A DNA stretch of 64,000 nucleotides from Apoda limacodes. Its lineage: Eukaryota; Arthropoda; Insecta; Lepidoptera; Limacodidae. A program made the translations under genes and the position numbers. The stretch spans positions 1,046,273 to 1,110,272 of the forward strand of contig OX291561.1 of the NCBI GenBank assembly GCA_946406115.1, read 5' to 3'. Of this stretch, positions 1 through 11,692 are shown piece after piece. The notes beneath the pieces are model-generated. The model saw only the letters and a list, made by a program, of their open reading frames with translations, was not told the DNA's origin and made no database searches. How positions within the stretch are numbered: position 1 is the first letter of the stretch; each line of letters opens with the position of its first letter.

Positions 1-657
1 CTCCACTTTACTCGCATTTGACTTTATGGTTTTGCCCTGTATTTCGAGATGAACCGTTTCACGTCTATTTGTTAAAAATGACCTGAACAGTTGGTGCGTT
101 TTGTTTTAATTTTCTCTAATCACAACTCACAGTTAATAACATCAAACGCTTTTGAGAGATCACAGAATATCCTTGCCACCTTGTTGTTGTCGTCCAGAGT
201 AGTTGCAATGCAGTCGTAAGTTTTCCGCCGCTTCTATTGTAGAACTGTTTTGTCTGTAGACAAATTGTTTGTTGGTCACTACGTCGTTAGTTTGAAGATG
301 TTGCATCAAGCAATTTGATAAAATCGATTGAACAAGTTTTGATATGTTGGGTATTATTGTTATAGGTCTATAAAAGTCCAAAGAATCGATCTCCCCTTTT
401 CCTTTGTAGGCTGGACACACTCGTGTGCTCTTAAGTACGTCTGGGTATATACTGGATGAAAAAATTGTGTTGGTTATTTCAACCAGTATTTCGGATAGAA
501 GTGGCCAGATGCACATAAGTAGGTCTACAGAGATGTCATAAATATCGCATGTGGTTTGCAAGCAGCGCAGCGTGCGGTTGAGGTCTGCGAATGTGATTAT
601 GGGCAACACTAAGTCGGGGACATCTGCATCGTCTATTCCATTTTGAATATATGACAC
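1..657 (-). mobile_element. Non-LTR retrotransposon RT fragment (jockey/CR1-type, family B)
   Basis: The reverse strand encodes part of a reverse transcriptase. The open part (160-657) contains DFYRPITIIPNISK, the usual RT 'YRPI..l' block, then KQFVYRQNSSTIEA, equivalent to the 'QFGFR..hST' block. Translation continues in a different frame in 1-160, where FCDLSKAFD (the block with the first catalytic Asp) is legible, so there is a frame break near 160. No YADD region is present because the element runs out of the window. It resembles the family seen again at 14390-15408 and 53190-54190. No start codon or complete domain is preserved, so I treat it as a dead copy. Confidence 0.8.
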
Positions 658-1775
658 ACACGAACTTGAAGCTTATATATGTCGTAGGGTAATTGAAAAA
701 AAACGGATCATTGTGAAAATCTTTGGGATGTTTGCAAACGCCAGGATGATTAAAATATAAGAGAAGATTTTTTAATTTTTTTCCATAGAATTAAGGCAAT
801 TATATACTTCGTCCAAATATTACGCGAAACCAGAATAGACATTGGGCCGAATCAATCTAATTATAACCTCAGTTGAAGATTAAGATTTTTGCAAAGTTAA
901 TATTAATAAACCAAAAACTCAACAACAATGTCGTAATGCTATAAAAATATGATGTGATAAGTGTGGGTGATAAAAAATACTAGTTTTGAAAAGGCAGAGT
1001 CATTCGTCACCTGTAATAGTCTTTCGAGCGTAGATTATTATTATCGTCTACTATCGTTTTTTTACAAACAAAAATTACTACAGGACATGAAGAACGGAAT
1101 AAAATTAGTCATGCATTAAAGGATAAATACTACTACCGGTACCAGCAATAAAACTTTTTTTAAAGTTATGCAAGGTTTATCTCAGTAAGAAGAGTTGTCC
1201 TAAAACTGGAATAATTATGAGACCCCCAAGTTTAAACAATCTCACTCAAAATTAGTTACTGATAACCTACCTACCTACTTTCTTAAGACATAATTTAACA
1301 TGCAAATACTTTCTTTTAATAATTATTGCCTTGTCACTTCTTTACGTTTATTTACTCTATAGTTCCTCACGAAGAGCGATGTACTGACCCATCAGAAGGC
1401 AGATGTTATAAATCATCTTTTATAGTGAGCCAATCAGCTCTCCAATTTCAACTATTTCTAAATCAAACACGGATTTTTGCAATGATCATGAAATTAGCTC
1501 GGATGATAACTATTTTTTGAAGTGAAAACTTCTTTAGCGGCGCTGTGCATTTTTTTTGTGATGGGTAAAAACTGTTAAACTCGCGTCAGGTCACGTGTCC
1601 TGATCGAAAATTCGTAAGATGTCACTTGCGTTAGGACACGTGACCTTTATTTACATTAGGTTAGTTTTTATTTTTAGTATATGGCGATTATGAGTAGTAC
1701 AGGGAGGTTGGATATGAGATTTTAATTCTATGACAGATTGAGCTGTCAAATATACAACGTCAAAAAAGTAAATAA
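658..1775. other. No gene seen; AT-rich intergenic DNA
   Basis: No supported coding region. The short open frame near 1326-1520 has no recognisable motif. The only structure I see is the inverted repeat listed at 1588-1646. Confidence 0.5.
1588..1646. repeat. 14-bp perfect inverted repeat built on CACGTG
   Basis: AGGTCACGTGTCCT (1588-1601) and AGGACACGTGACCT (1633-1646) are exact reverse complements separated by 31 bases. Each arm is itself centred on the palindrome CACGTG (an E-box core). It could be a small foldback or a pair of bHLH-type binding sites; nothing decides between them. Confidence 0.6.
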
Positions 1776-3426
1776 ACAAAAGTTATTATTTTTAATAAAT
1801 AAATATGGATAAGAAGTGATGGGAAGTAAATAGCGAGTATGTTTTCACTTCTGCCGGCACTCCAGTGCAACCCGTTTTTTTTTTTTTTTGTTATTGTCAT
1901 AGATTTTCTTTGGTCTTAGTAGATTTTAGTATAGTTCATAGAGGGGGAGTACACTCCATACAATCAATATTTTTGTAAAACAGAACCATCTCTTGCTTTG
2001 TCTCAGCAACTTTTACTTTCTAAGAGATGTAATAACGACCTAACAGATGTCACTTTTGTAGGAAATAACTGTGTTGCCATTATATACATTTAACTACTTT
2101 TATTAAACTTTCTTAGAGTGCATTATAATCGATTTTAAATATAATCGATATTTCTAAACGACGTAAAAGTTTACCCGCAGCAACTATTATAAATGGTATT
2201 CTCGATTATTAGCATACATTATATAGAAACAGTGTTGTATGGTACCGTTTAGAATATAGGTACCTAGTTCAAACTGTAGCTTCTTGTAAAATCGATGAAT
2301 TCAAAAATTAAATATATATGTGTATATGTGTGTAATGAAGTTATTTAATGGTCCAAATTTTTGTTAAATGTAGACATTAAAATATGAGTGCGTATACTCT
2401 TCTTTACTCCCTCTCATAACTCCCTCGCAGCCTAGCTCGTAGTGTGGCCAGCTGCTGTGCAGAGGGTGTTCAATAACCGCTCTGGACAAACATTTGTGTT
2501 TGTCTTGAGTCTGGGTGTATTCATGTATGATATGTATGTATGTACAAAAATCAGTATGTAAATATTAGTATCCGTTGTGTAGTTGTCATAATACAAGCTT
2601 TGCTTAGGTTGGTACCAGATGGCGCTGTGTAATGTGTCCAAAATTATTATAATAATTATTCTTTTGCACAACATATATGGGTATACAATTTACCACTTTA
2701 ATGCAAACTGATTATTTTTTAATGTTTATTGCTAGCTTACAGATTAAATGCATATTGCATATTTAGCAAAAACTTTGACATCAAGCATATTTACGCTCCA
2801 TCTCGATCTCATTCATCGTTCAGATGTTTCACACAGTGACAACAGAAATTCCGAGCGCTAAGCACGCCGCTTAAAACGCTTGAAACTCATAGATTGGCGT
2901 TTATCAATTCAGCTCACGAAGAAAATTCCTTTTATGAACTCCTCACACAAATGTATGCAATTGTAGACACAGTTTGTCTACAAAACACTTAAAATAGCAC
3001 TTATTCTTATACATTTTTAAAGGTAAATTATAAATTTCATTGTTAAATATATTTTGTAATTGTAACATATTTTGGAAGTTATTTAGATAGAAAATGTCGT
3101 CGTAATTTTAGCAAAATATTTATGATAATGTGAGAGTTAACTTTTCAACCATGAGCTCTAAAAATATCAATATAATAAATAAATTTTTATCAAAAAATAT
3201 AATTCAAAAAAAATTAAGTAATACTTTATATTTTGAAGAAAAATAATTTAAAATAAAAATTGTCCTTAAATTTTTCAAGTACCTTGGTATCATTTGGTAT
3301 CGTACCTGAGTCGGTTTAAAATTTAAACAGGGCGTGCTTTATAAAAGAATATTTGAAAAACTTTTCAACAGATTTTGTTTCATTCTATAACTGGGATTTT
3401 TTAATTTTAAGAACTCATAGTATGAG
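1776..3426. repeat. Tandem duplication, copy 1 (1.65-kb unit)
   Basis: The stretch from 'acaaaagttattattt' to 'atagtatgag' recurs almost unchanged at 3431-5080. I see only scattered differences: a C/T at about 2077 versus 3732, T/G at about 2204 versus 3854, and G/C at about 2332 versus 3987. The unit has no long open frame: the 80-residue reverse frame at 2432-2674 has no recognisable domain and is simply repeated in copy 2. No transposon termini are evident. It may be a recent segmental duplication or an assembly duplication. Confidence 0.9.
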
Positions 3427-3430
3427 TCGA

Positions 3431-5080
3431 ACAAAAGTTATTATTTTTAATAAATAAATATGGATAAGAAGTGATGGGAAGTAAATAGCGAGTATGTTTT
3501 CACTTCTGCCGGCACTCCAGTGCAACCCGTTTTTTTTTTTTTTGTTATTGTCATAGATTTTCTTTGGTCTTAGTAGATTTTAGTATAGTTCATAGAGGGG
3601 GAGTACACTCCATACAATCAATATTTTTGTAAAACAGAACCATCTCTTGCTTTGTCTCAGCAACTTTTACTTTCTAAGAGATGTAATAACGACCTAACAG
3701 ATGTCACTTTTGTAGGAAATAACTGTGTTGCTATTATATACATTTAACTACTTTTATTAAACTTTCTTAGAGTGCATTATAATCGATTTTAAATATAATC
3801 GATATTTCTAAACGACGTAAAAGTTTACCCGCAGCAACTATTATAAATGGTATGCTCGATTATTAGCATACATTATATAGAAACAGTGTTGTATGGTACC
3901 GTTTAGAATATAGGTACCTAGTTCAAACTGTAGCTTCTTGTAAAATCGATGAATTCAAAAATTAAATATATATGTGTATATGTGTCTAATGAAGTTATTT
4001 AATGGTCCAAATTTTTGTTAAATGTAGACATTAAAATATGAGTGCGTATACTCTTCTTTACTCCCTCTCATAACTCCCTCGCAGCCTAGCTCGTAGTGTG
4101 GCCAGCTGCTGTGCAGAGGGTGTTCAATAACCGCTCTGGACAAACATTTGTGTTTGTCTTGAGTCTGGGTGTATTCATGTATGATATGTATGTATGTACA
4201 AAAATCAGTATGTAAATATTAGTATCCGTTGTGTAGTTGTCATAATACAAGCTTTGCTTAGGTTGGTACCAGATGGCGCTGTGTAATGTGTCCAAAATTA
4301 TTATAATAATTATTCTTTTGCACAACATATATGGGTATACAATTTACCACTTTAATGCAAACTGATTATTTTTTAATGTTTATTGCTAGCTTACAGATTA
4401 AATGCATATTGCATATTTAGCAAAAACTTTGACATCAAGCATATTTACGCTCCATCTCGATCTCATTCATCGTTCAGATGTTTCACACAGTGACAACAGA
4501 AATTCCGAGCGCTAAGCACGCCGCTTAAAACGCTTGAAACTCATAGATTGGCGTTTATCAATTCAGCTCACGAAGAAAATTCCTTTTATGAACTCCTCAC
4601 ACAAATGTATGCAATTGTAGACACAGTTTGTCTACAAAACACTTAAAATAGCACTTATTCTTATACATTTTTAAAGGTAAATTATAAATTTCATTGTTAA
4701 ATATATTTTGTAATTGTAACATATTTTGGAAGTTATTTAGATAGAAAATGTCGTCGTAATTTTAGCAAAATATTTATGATAATGTGAGAGTTAACTTTTC
4801 AACCATGAGCTCTAAAAATATCAATATAATAAATAAATTTTTATCAAAAAATATAATTCAAAAAAAATTAAGTAATACTTTATATTTTGAAGAAAAATAA
4901 TTTAAAATAAAAATTGTCCTTAAATTTTTCAAGTACCTTGGTATCATTTGGTATCGTACCTGAGTCGGTTTAAAATTTAAACAGGGCGTGCTTTATAAAA
5001 GAATATTTGAAAAACTTTTCAACAGATTTTGTTTCATTCTATAACTGGGATTTTTTAATTTTAAGAACTCATAGTATGAG
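3431..5080. repeat. Tandem duplication, copy 2 (1.65-kb unit)
   Basis: Near-identical second copy of 1776-3426, joined head to tail with only 'tcga' between them. The break points lie at 'acaaaagtta' on the left and 'atagtatgag' on the right. Confidence 0.9.
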
Positions 5081-5855
5081 GATAAATCCTTCGTCCATCT
5101 CTTATTAAAATTCATATAAGAATCTCTGATGAGGATAATCCCACATCCACATTATGGGTGTGAAAAAAAATCTTTCACTCTTTTTTATAGGCTCTATTCT
5201 TAATATATAAATATTTATGTACCCCAACCAAAATATTTCCGATTTAAAACACCCAACATATTCAAAGAAGAATTTAAAAAAATATTGAAATCAGAACTGT
5301 TTTAGAGAATTAAGAAGTTTACCGATTTCACAGACCATATAATACTTTAGGTGATTTTCTGCTTTCATTGACCAAGCTTTTAAATAAAAATAATAAAAAG
5401 ACACGTCGCAGTGATAACCTACGGCGTAAATTGTAAATCTGTTTGCCTCATCAAACATACCAATTTAATCCATTTTGAAATAATATTTTTTAGTGAATAA
5501 AATATATATTAACAAATTATTTTAGTTACCTGCCTTTTAAACAAACCAACTTGGTATAACTGCATCATATTATTCTAATGCCAACTAATATTCTGTACTA
5601 CCACATACTTTGATTTTTGTAATCCAACCCTGCTTAGAAAGAGATAAAGCAATAATGTGGCAAGTACTGCCACAGTGTCAAAGTCACTTAATCTCTTTCA
5701 TTCACATCGGCCATTTTTACTTTACAGCTGGATATGGATCGCGCACTAATCTCTTTTGTCGATGTTCCGTAACTATATCGATGTTCTTTCTTGTTATTTG
5801 TGTCTAATGTTTATGAGAAATTGCAAGAAGGTGAAAGCGGTTGCGTAAAAGCGGG
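5081..5855. other. No gene seen
   Basis: AT-rich DNA between the tandem duplication and the retrotransposon tail. The 65-residue frame at 5610-5807 has no recognisable domain. Confidence 0.4.
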
Positions 5856-5928
5856 TTTTTTTATACCACTAAGATAAACAAGCTTACGGTCCACCTGATG
5901 GTAAGCGGTCACCGTAGCCTATGGACTT
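5856..5928 (-). mobile_element. 3'-terminal scrap of jockey-like family A
   Basis: A poly-T run (reverse-strand poly-A) is followed by 'ataccactaag' and 'ggtaagcggtcaccgtagcc', the same 3' end seen at 15430-15500, 23775-23835, 38070-38139 and 49970-50010. Only about 70 bases of the 3' end survive, as expected of severe 5' truncation in target-primed insertion. Confidence 0.8.
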
Positions 5929-6100
5929 ATATTGAATGAGTTTGATATTCGGTTATACGAGTATCTGCAGCACAGTAGTCCTTACACCACTTCTCGTAAT
6001 ACTCATCATTTTAATTAATGAACACATATACATCCTTAAGTTCTGCTATACCGTGACAGGTATTACCAACGATCGATTAATCGTATAAAAATGGCAACCC

Positions 6101-6108
6101 TTATATTT
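6101..6108. repeat. Candidate target-site duplication, left copy
   Basis: TTATATTT precedes the presumed 5' end of the I-like element. The same 8 bases follow its 3' TCAA tail at 11912-11919. The motif is low in complexity, so a chance match is possible. Confidence 0.5.
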
Positions 6109-6393
6109 GAAAATGGCTATGGCAGAAAACGTTTTGTTTTCCTTCCATTTCGTTTCAATGGGAGGTGCTTACGTCAAGCGCGGTAGATGGTTGTGTTTTT
6201 TTTCTTTGTGCTGCAAGGAAAATTGTTTTAATTGTAGATACATTTCATTACTATATAGTTATAATATAACTAATGTAGATAGTGTTGTGTAGTCTATAGA
6301 TCGTTTGTACATAATTCTGGTAAGTTTTTATTATTATTAGATATATAAATTTGAAAATCGGCCATAATTGAGTGATTGTCAACTGTTTCGGAA

Positions 6394-8037
6394 ATGGATT
6401 GTTTTTATGGGGGCGAAAAGCCCCCAGACCCTGATCCTCCTGATGTTAGTATGATAAATGATAATGATGCAGTTCCATCTCCAGGAGATTTTGTTTCTGT
6501 TGGTTCATCGTCTGATGATCCAGAACAAGTTCTTGTCTCGTATCACGATTTTGAGGTTAGGGGCTCGAAAAAAAGACGACAGACCAAAAATAAGTCTAAA
6601 AAATCTAAAACTCCGAAAATTCATGAAGAAGATATCCAACTTGGCCAAAACAGTATTGAGGAGAGTTTAAAGGATACTTGTATACCTCTTGGTCAAAAGA
6701 CTGTTGCTGTCTTGGCTCAAGAGATGCACTCTTGTAGTCAGTCCCAAGTTACTGATTCTCTAGCTTCCCCGACTCATTCACTTCCTCAGACCATACAAGC
6801 TTCAAATCATGCTCCAGCTGGCAGGCAGACATACAATAATACTGACAGAGGACCATATACAGTACATGTTCAAAAATCAATGGAGTCACCTAATTCAGGT
6901 ACCTTTTTACACCCTGTAAATTTTGGTCGGTTTATTAATACACATAAATTTAAAAATATAGTAAATGGTAGTCTTCAAAGCATAGGAAGAAATAGAATAT
7001 CATTAGCTTTTACTAATGCTGATTCATCAAATGAATTCCTTGTACATACTATCTTAAATGAACATGGATACAAGGCTTTTATTCCATCGTTTAGTACTAC
7101 TAGGTTAGGTTTAGTAAAGGGCATTCCAACTGAGTGGACTGATGATGAAATAATCCAAGAAGTTGTTGTCCCTGTTGGGTATGGCAGCATTCTTAAAGTT
7201 AGAAAATTGAATTATAAAGTCACTATTAACGGAGTAAAAGAATGGAAACCCACACAAACAGTGGTACTAACTTTTGATGGTCAGGTATTGCCTGAACGAG
7301 TTTTCCTATGCTATAATTCTATCAAAGTAGATCTTTACCATTATCCTTGCATACAATGTTTCAATTGCTGTAGATATGGTCACACTAAAACCCAATGTAG
7401 GTCAAAAGCTCGATGCTTTAAATGTGGAGAAGCACATTCTGGTGATGTTTGTGAAAGAGAAGACGATGAAGCTAGTTGCCTGTTTTGTTCTGGCTTCCAC
7501 TATGCCATAAGCAAGTCATGCCCAGAATATAGCAGACAAAAAAATATTAGAATTTCTATGGCCGAAAGGAATATATCCTATGTGGAAGCAAGCAAATTAC
7601 ACAATGCAGTCATATCAAAAAGTTATAGTGATGCTTTAAAAAATCCAAATATGCCTCAAAATATAAGACCACAATCTATTCCTACTCCTTTACATACAAT
7701 AAAGCAAAGACCTGTAAATCAGACATACAAAAAATTTGTTAATATTAATCCTAGAAAACCACAACAACTAAGATATGGGTACGACCAAGTTGCACATCGT
7801 AGATTAATTACAGAGCCCAATCCAGTTGTGACTAATGGTGCGGCTCTACGGAGCCCCAATAGTCCACAATCAATTTCTATTACTGAACTTATACAAGCAC
7901 TAACCAATTTGCTTTCTTCATATTCTTTTGTAAATTATGAACCGAACAACGCTGCCATAATAAATAATAATAATATTCAATCCAATCATGGCTTGTTCCC
8001 TGGCAATTCAGTGGAACTGTCAGAGCATACAGAGTAA
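6394..8037 (+). CDS. ORF1, gag-like zinc-knuckle protein of the I-like element
   Basis: A 547-residue nucleic-acid-binding protein expected to coat element RNA in a ribonucleoprotein particle. I start it at the first ATG of the frame (6394); the frame opens slightly earlier at a TTG. The N-terminal 100 residues are acidic, then Lys/Arg-rich (GSKKRRQTKNKSKKSK), a possible nuclear-localisation or RNA-binding stretch. Three consecutive zinc knuckles lie at roughly residues 322-376: CFNCCRYGHTKTQC, CFKCGEAHSGDVC and CLFCSGFHYAISKSC, the standard arrangement in ORF1 of I, jockey and R1-type elements. The C-terminal part is rich in Asn, Pro and Gln. The end overlaps the ORF2 start by 50 bases, so ORF2 translation probably depends on reinitiation or a related mechanism. 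Confidence 0.88.
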   Translation: MDCFYGGEKPPDPDPPDVSMINDNDAVPSPGDFVSVGSSSDDPEQVLVSYHDFEVRGSKKRRQTKNKSKKSKTPKIHEEDIQLGQNSIEESLKDTCIPLGQKTVAVLAQEMHSCSQSQVTDSLASPTHSLPQTIQASNHAPAGRQTYNNTDRGPYTVHVQKSMESPNSGTFLHPVNFGRFINTHKFKNIVNGSLQSIGRNRISLAFTNADSSNEFLVHTILNEHGYKAFIPSFSTTRLGLVKGIPTEWTDDEIIQEVVVPVGYGSILKVRKLNYKVTINGVKEWKPTQTVVLTFDGQVLPERVFLCYNSIKVDLYHYPCIQCFNCCRYGHTKTQCRSKARCFKCGEAHSGDVCEREDDEASCLFCSGFHYAISKSCPEYSRQKNIRISMAERNISYVEASKLHNAVISKSYSDALKNPNMPQNIRPQSIPTPLHTIKQRPVNQTYKKFVNINPRKPQQLRYGYDQVAHRRLITEPNPVVTNGAALRSPNSPQSISITELIQALTNLLSSYSFVNYEPNNAAIINNNNIQSNHGLFPGNSVELSEHTE

Positions 8038-11000
8038 AAAGAGTGAAATCCTATTTTTAATTAATAAATACAGACCTTTTATTTTTGCCCTCTCGGAAAC
8101 TAGACTAAAACAAGGGTTTTTTTTTAAAATCCCTGGATATGTCAGTTTCCGAGATGATGGTGTTGACGGGAATGGAGGAACTGCTATTTTTGTCAACAAC
8201 TCAGTTTCAGCTAAAAAGTATGATCTTAAATCCTTTGAAACCAAATTTTCTGTAGTTATTATAACTATAAAAAATGTAAATATTATCTCATTGTATATAC
8301 CAAGACCATCTGTATTAATCATGAATAATCTGTGTAGCCTATTATCGAAAATTAAGGGTCCTGTAATTATAATGGGTGATTTTAATATTCATCATCCTGT
8401 TTGGGGCAGTGAAAAGTCAGACTCTCTTGCAGAATATATTTTTAATATTTTAGATAATTATAGTCTTTGCCTGCTTAATAATGGATCCCCAACACGTAGG
8501 ACAAGGCCTACTGAAATGATCAGTGCAGTTGATCTTACTATGGCTTCTGCTAATCAGGTTCCTTTGATGTCATGGTCTACTTTGAACAGTACTTTTGGTA
8601 GTGACCACTATCCAATAGCAATTGAATTGCCATTTTTACTAGAAAAATCTATTCCGCAAACTCCACTATTAAAATATAAATTAGATGAATACATTGAATG
8701 GCAAAAATTTACTACACTTCTATCATCCTATGTAAACCTATTGCCTCCAATAACTATATATAACATTGAGGAATGTCTAACTACATTAAAGCAATGTATT
8801 AGTATGGCAGCTGATCAATCATTGCCAATTAAGAAACTACACACTGCTAATAGACATTCACCTCCTTGGTGGGATAAAGACTGCTCAGCTGCCATACAAA
8901 ACCGTAAAAAAGCTGAATTTCAATATAAACATTCAATGACAAATGAAAATTTTTATAATTTATCCATAATTTCTCTAGAAACAAAAAAGATTTTACATAA
9001 AAAGAAAACTGATAGCTGGAAAAAATATTGTGAATCAATTTCACCAGACACTTCTGCCACAGTAATCTGGAAACATATAAGAGCATTTCGTGGTTCATTT
9101 AAAGAATCAAATCCACTGTGCCCATCCAAAAACGAATGGGCTTCTCAATTTATGGACAGACTTGCACCTCCCTTTGTGCCTAATCATATGGATATTTTAA
9201 AGTTGGATGAAACTTCAGATCACACAACATCTACCTATTTTCCATTCTGCTTGCAGGAATTGCAGTTTGTGCTTTCTTCGGTAAAAGATTCAGCACCTGG
9301 CATAGATGGTTTCCCCTATTCTTTTATTATTAATGCAGGACAAAATGTTCAAAAGTACTATTTACAATTAATTAACATTATTGTTGATACTGGTATCATC
9401 CCTAATGACCTAAAAACCCAAATAATCATCCCAGTCCTAAAACCTGGGAAAGATCCTGAAGTTGCTGATAGATACAGACCATTAGCTATGTCATCAGTCC
9501 TTATAAAGTTAGCAGAGCATCTTATTAAAAACAGGTTAGAATGGTTAGTGGAACACCAAGGTATTTTACCCCATACACAATATGGCTTCGGTAAGGGAAA
9601 GGGAACCATTGATAGTTTAGCCATCTTTGTATCAGACATTCGTTTAGCCTTTTCAAGAAATGAGTCTATAGTAGCTTGCTTTTTAGACGTAAGCTCAGCT
9701 TATGACAGTGTAATTTTGTCTGTCCTTAGAGATAAATTAATAAGCCTTAAATTACCACTAAAATTTATAAACTTCATATTTAACTTATTTTCTGGGAGAA
9801 TGGCACTATTAAGAGTTAATAGTGAAATTAAATCTTCCAGAGTTCTGTACAGAGGTTTGCCGCAGGGATCAGTATTAAGCCCTTTGCTGTTCAACCTCTA
9901 TACATATGACCTTTACAAAACTGTCATACCTTACTGTAGAATTTTACAATATGCTGACGATTTGGTCCTCTATACATGCAGTGCGCTTATACAGTCAGCC
10001 GCTGATATGGTGTCTCGTGGAGTAAGCTCATTGCAAGGATGGCTTGGTGCTCATGGCCTACAACTTAGTGCTCAAAAAAGTTCAATTTTAATTTTTACAC
10101 GAAAAAGACTCAAACCCAGGATAGATATATTTATAGATAATAATAGAATTCCCGTTGTTAATGAATTTAAATTTTTAGGACTTATTCTTGATTCTAAATT
10201 AACCTTTAATTCACACATAAATTATACAATTATAAAGTGTGAAAAGAACATAAATATACTTCGATGTCTAGCTGGCATATGGTGGGGAGCACATCCTTAT
10301 TATTTAAAGCTAATTTATAATGCGATAATTAGGAGTATATTGGATTATGCATCATTTCTTATTGACCCAGCAAGTAAAATTGGCCTTAAAAAATTGGATA
10401 GGATACAGTCTCGTGCAATGAGAATAGTCATTGGTGCCATGAAATCGACTCCAATTAATGCGTTACAAGTTGAATGCAATGAACCCCCATTAGATCTGAG
10501 AAGACAATTTTTAGCAGATAAGTTTTTATTTCGAACTCTCCAATATGTAAACCACCCCATCTTACCAAAATTACAGTTACTTACTGAATATACTCTATCC
10601 TCTAAGTATTGGAATCATAAGAAACACCCCTGTCTTGTTTTAAGTTTTTGTAAGACTAAAATGTTAAAATACCAAACCCATAAAGTAAAACTTCCTGTAT
10701 TTTTGTTTGATTATGATGTACTGTTATTCCAACCATTTATGTGTTTAAATTTAGATTTATTTAAAAATGACCCTTATGCATCAAAACACTTTGCCAGAAT
10801 AAGGGATCAAAAATGGCCAAATTGGCATGCAATCTTTACTGATGCTTCAAAGAATTGCTCTGAAGGTTGTGTTGGTGTGGGTGTATATCATGAAAATTAT
10901 AACATAGTTCAAAAAATCAAGTGTCCCCCAGAAACTACAGTGTACACTGGTGAATGCAGGGGTATTTTAGAAGCAGTCAAGTATGTCTTACTGTTTAAAC

Positions 11001-11692
11001 TCTCACACACAGTAATATGTTCAGATTCCCTTAGTGCCCTTAAATCTTTACAGTGTAACCCATTTAAAGCAAATGCTAAGAGCCAGATAATATTTGAGTG
11101 TAAAGAACTCTTACTTAGGTGTTCTCAGTTAGGATTGCAGGTTGTACTAGTTTGGATCCCAGGTCATAGTGGTATCTGTGGAAATGAAAGAGCCGACAAA
11201 ATAGCTAAGGAAGCCATTGTTTGTGGTGACAAGGTTCCTTTCAAAAACTATCCTCAAGATTTATTGTTGATTCCAAATCAAAGTCTGAGACGTAGATGGT
11301 CCTGTAGATGGATACGTAACTGCAAAAATGGTGATCATTACAGGAAACTACAGCCAATCATTCCTGAAAAACCGTGGTTTTACAAATACAGAACAAATAA
11401 AAAAGTTTGTACTATCATCAGTAGGATGAGATTTGGCCACTGTTGTATTCCTGTACATTTAAAAAAGTTAAGAATATGTGATTCATCCTTATGTGAATGT
11501 GGCCTTGATGAGGGTTATTTAAACCACATTGTATTCTCATGTCCAAAGTATAATCATGACAATTTATATAAATCACTAGTAGATAATAAGATCCCACTAC
11601 CATTGTCAATTGAGTTTATGTTGCATCATCTTAATCCAGTTACTATTAACATACTGTCATTATTTATCATCAGTAACAACATAAAACTATAG
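7988..11692 (+). CDS. ORF2, endonuclease-reverse transcriptase-RNase H polyprotein
   Basis: 1,234 residues. Residues 1-220 form an exonuclease-endonuclease-phosphatase nuclease: Asn10 in QWNCQS, Glu37 in SETRL, GDFN at 130-133 and SDH at 205-207. The reverse transcriptase lies at about 430-720: SAPGIDG, YRPLAMSS, QYGFGKGKGTIDSLAI, FLDVSSAYD (565-573), GLPQGSVLSPLLFN and YADD (655-658). An RNase H domain lies at about 945-1075 with Asp952 (FTDAS), Glu989 (TGECRGI), Asp1013 (CSDS) and Asp1070 (NERAD). The tail has a Cys/His cluster (CECG...H..FSCP), common in I-like proteins. It should nick target DNA and copy the element RNA by target-primed reverse transcription. All core catalytic positions I can check are present. 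The ATG at 7988 is the first in the frame and lies inside ORF1. Confidence 0.93.
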   Translation: MACSLAIQWNCQSIQSKKSEILFLINKYRPFIFALSETRLKQGFFFKIPGYVSFRDDGVDGNGGTAIFVNNSVSAKKYDLKSFETKFSVVIITIKNVNIISLYIPRPSVLIMNNLCSLLSKIKGPVIIMGDFNIHHPVWGSEKSDSLAEYIFNILDNYSLCLLNNGSPTRRTRPTEMISAVDLTMASANQVPLMSWSTLNSTFGSDHYPIAIELPFLLEKSIPQTPLLKYKLDEYIEWQKFTTLLSSYVNLLPPITIYNIEECLTTLKQCISMAADQSLPIKKLHTANRHSPPWWDKDCSAAIQNRKKAEFQYKHSMTNENFYNLSIISLETKKILHKKKTDSWKKYCESISPDTSATVIWKHIRAFRGSFKESNPLCPSKNEWASQFMDRLAPPFVPNHMDILKLDETSDHTTSTYFPFCLQELQFVLSSVKDSAPGIDGFPYSFIINAGQNVQKYYLQLINIIVDTGIIPNDLKTQIIIPVLKPGKDPEVADRYRPLAMSSVLIKLAEHLIKNRLEWLVEHQGILPHTQYGFGKGKGTIDSLAIFVSDIRLAFSRNESIVACFLDVSSAYDSVILSVLRDKLISLKLPLKFINFIFNLFSGRMALLRVNSEIKSSRVLYRGLPQGSVLSPLLFNLYTYDLYKTVIPYCRILQYADDLVLYTCSALIQSAADMVSRGVSSLQGWLGAHGLQLSAQKSSILIFTRKRLKPRIDIFIDNNRIPVVNEFKFLGLILDSKLTFNSHINYTIIKCEKNINILRCLAGIWWGAHPYYLKLIYNAIIRSILDYASFLIDPASKIGLKKLDRIQSRAMRIVIGAMKSTPINALQVECNEPPLDLRRQFLADKFLFRTLQYVNHPILPKLQLLTEYTLSSKYWNHKKHPCLVLSFCKTKMLKYQTHKVKLPVFLFDYDVLLFQPFMCLNLDLFKNDPYASKHFARIRDQKWPNWHAIFTDASKNCSEGCVGVGVYHENYNIVQKIKCPPETTVYTGECRGILEAVKYVLLFKLSHTVICSDSLSALKSLQCNPFKANAKSQIIFECKELLLRCSQLGLQVVLVWIPGHSGICGNERADKIAKEAIVCGDKVPFKNYPQDLLLIPNQSLRRRWSCRWIRNCKNGDHYRKLQPIIPEKPWFYKYRTNKKVCTIISRMRFGHCCIPVHLKKLRICDSSLCECGLDEGYLNHIVFSCPKYNHDNLYKSLVDNKIPLPLSIEFMLHHLNPVTINILSLFIISNNIKL

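Noticed and set aside
2432..4328. An 80-residue protein present twice (2432-2674 and 4086-4328)
   Set aside because: The duplication of the frame follows from the 1.65-kb DNA duplication; composition and lack of motifs do not support a gene.
1776..5080. LTR retrotransposon with two 1.65-kb LTRs
   Set aside because: Only four bases separate the copies, so there is no internal coding region, and there are no TG...CA ends.
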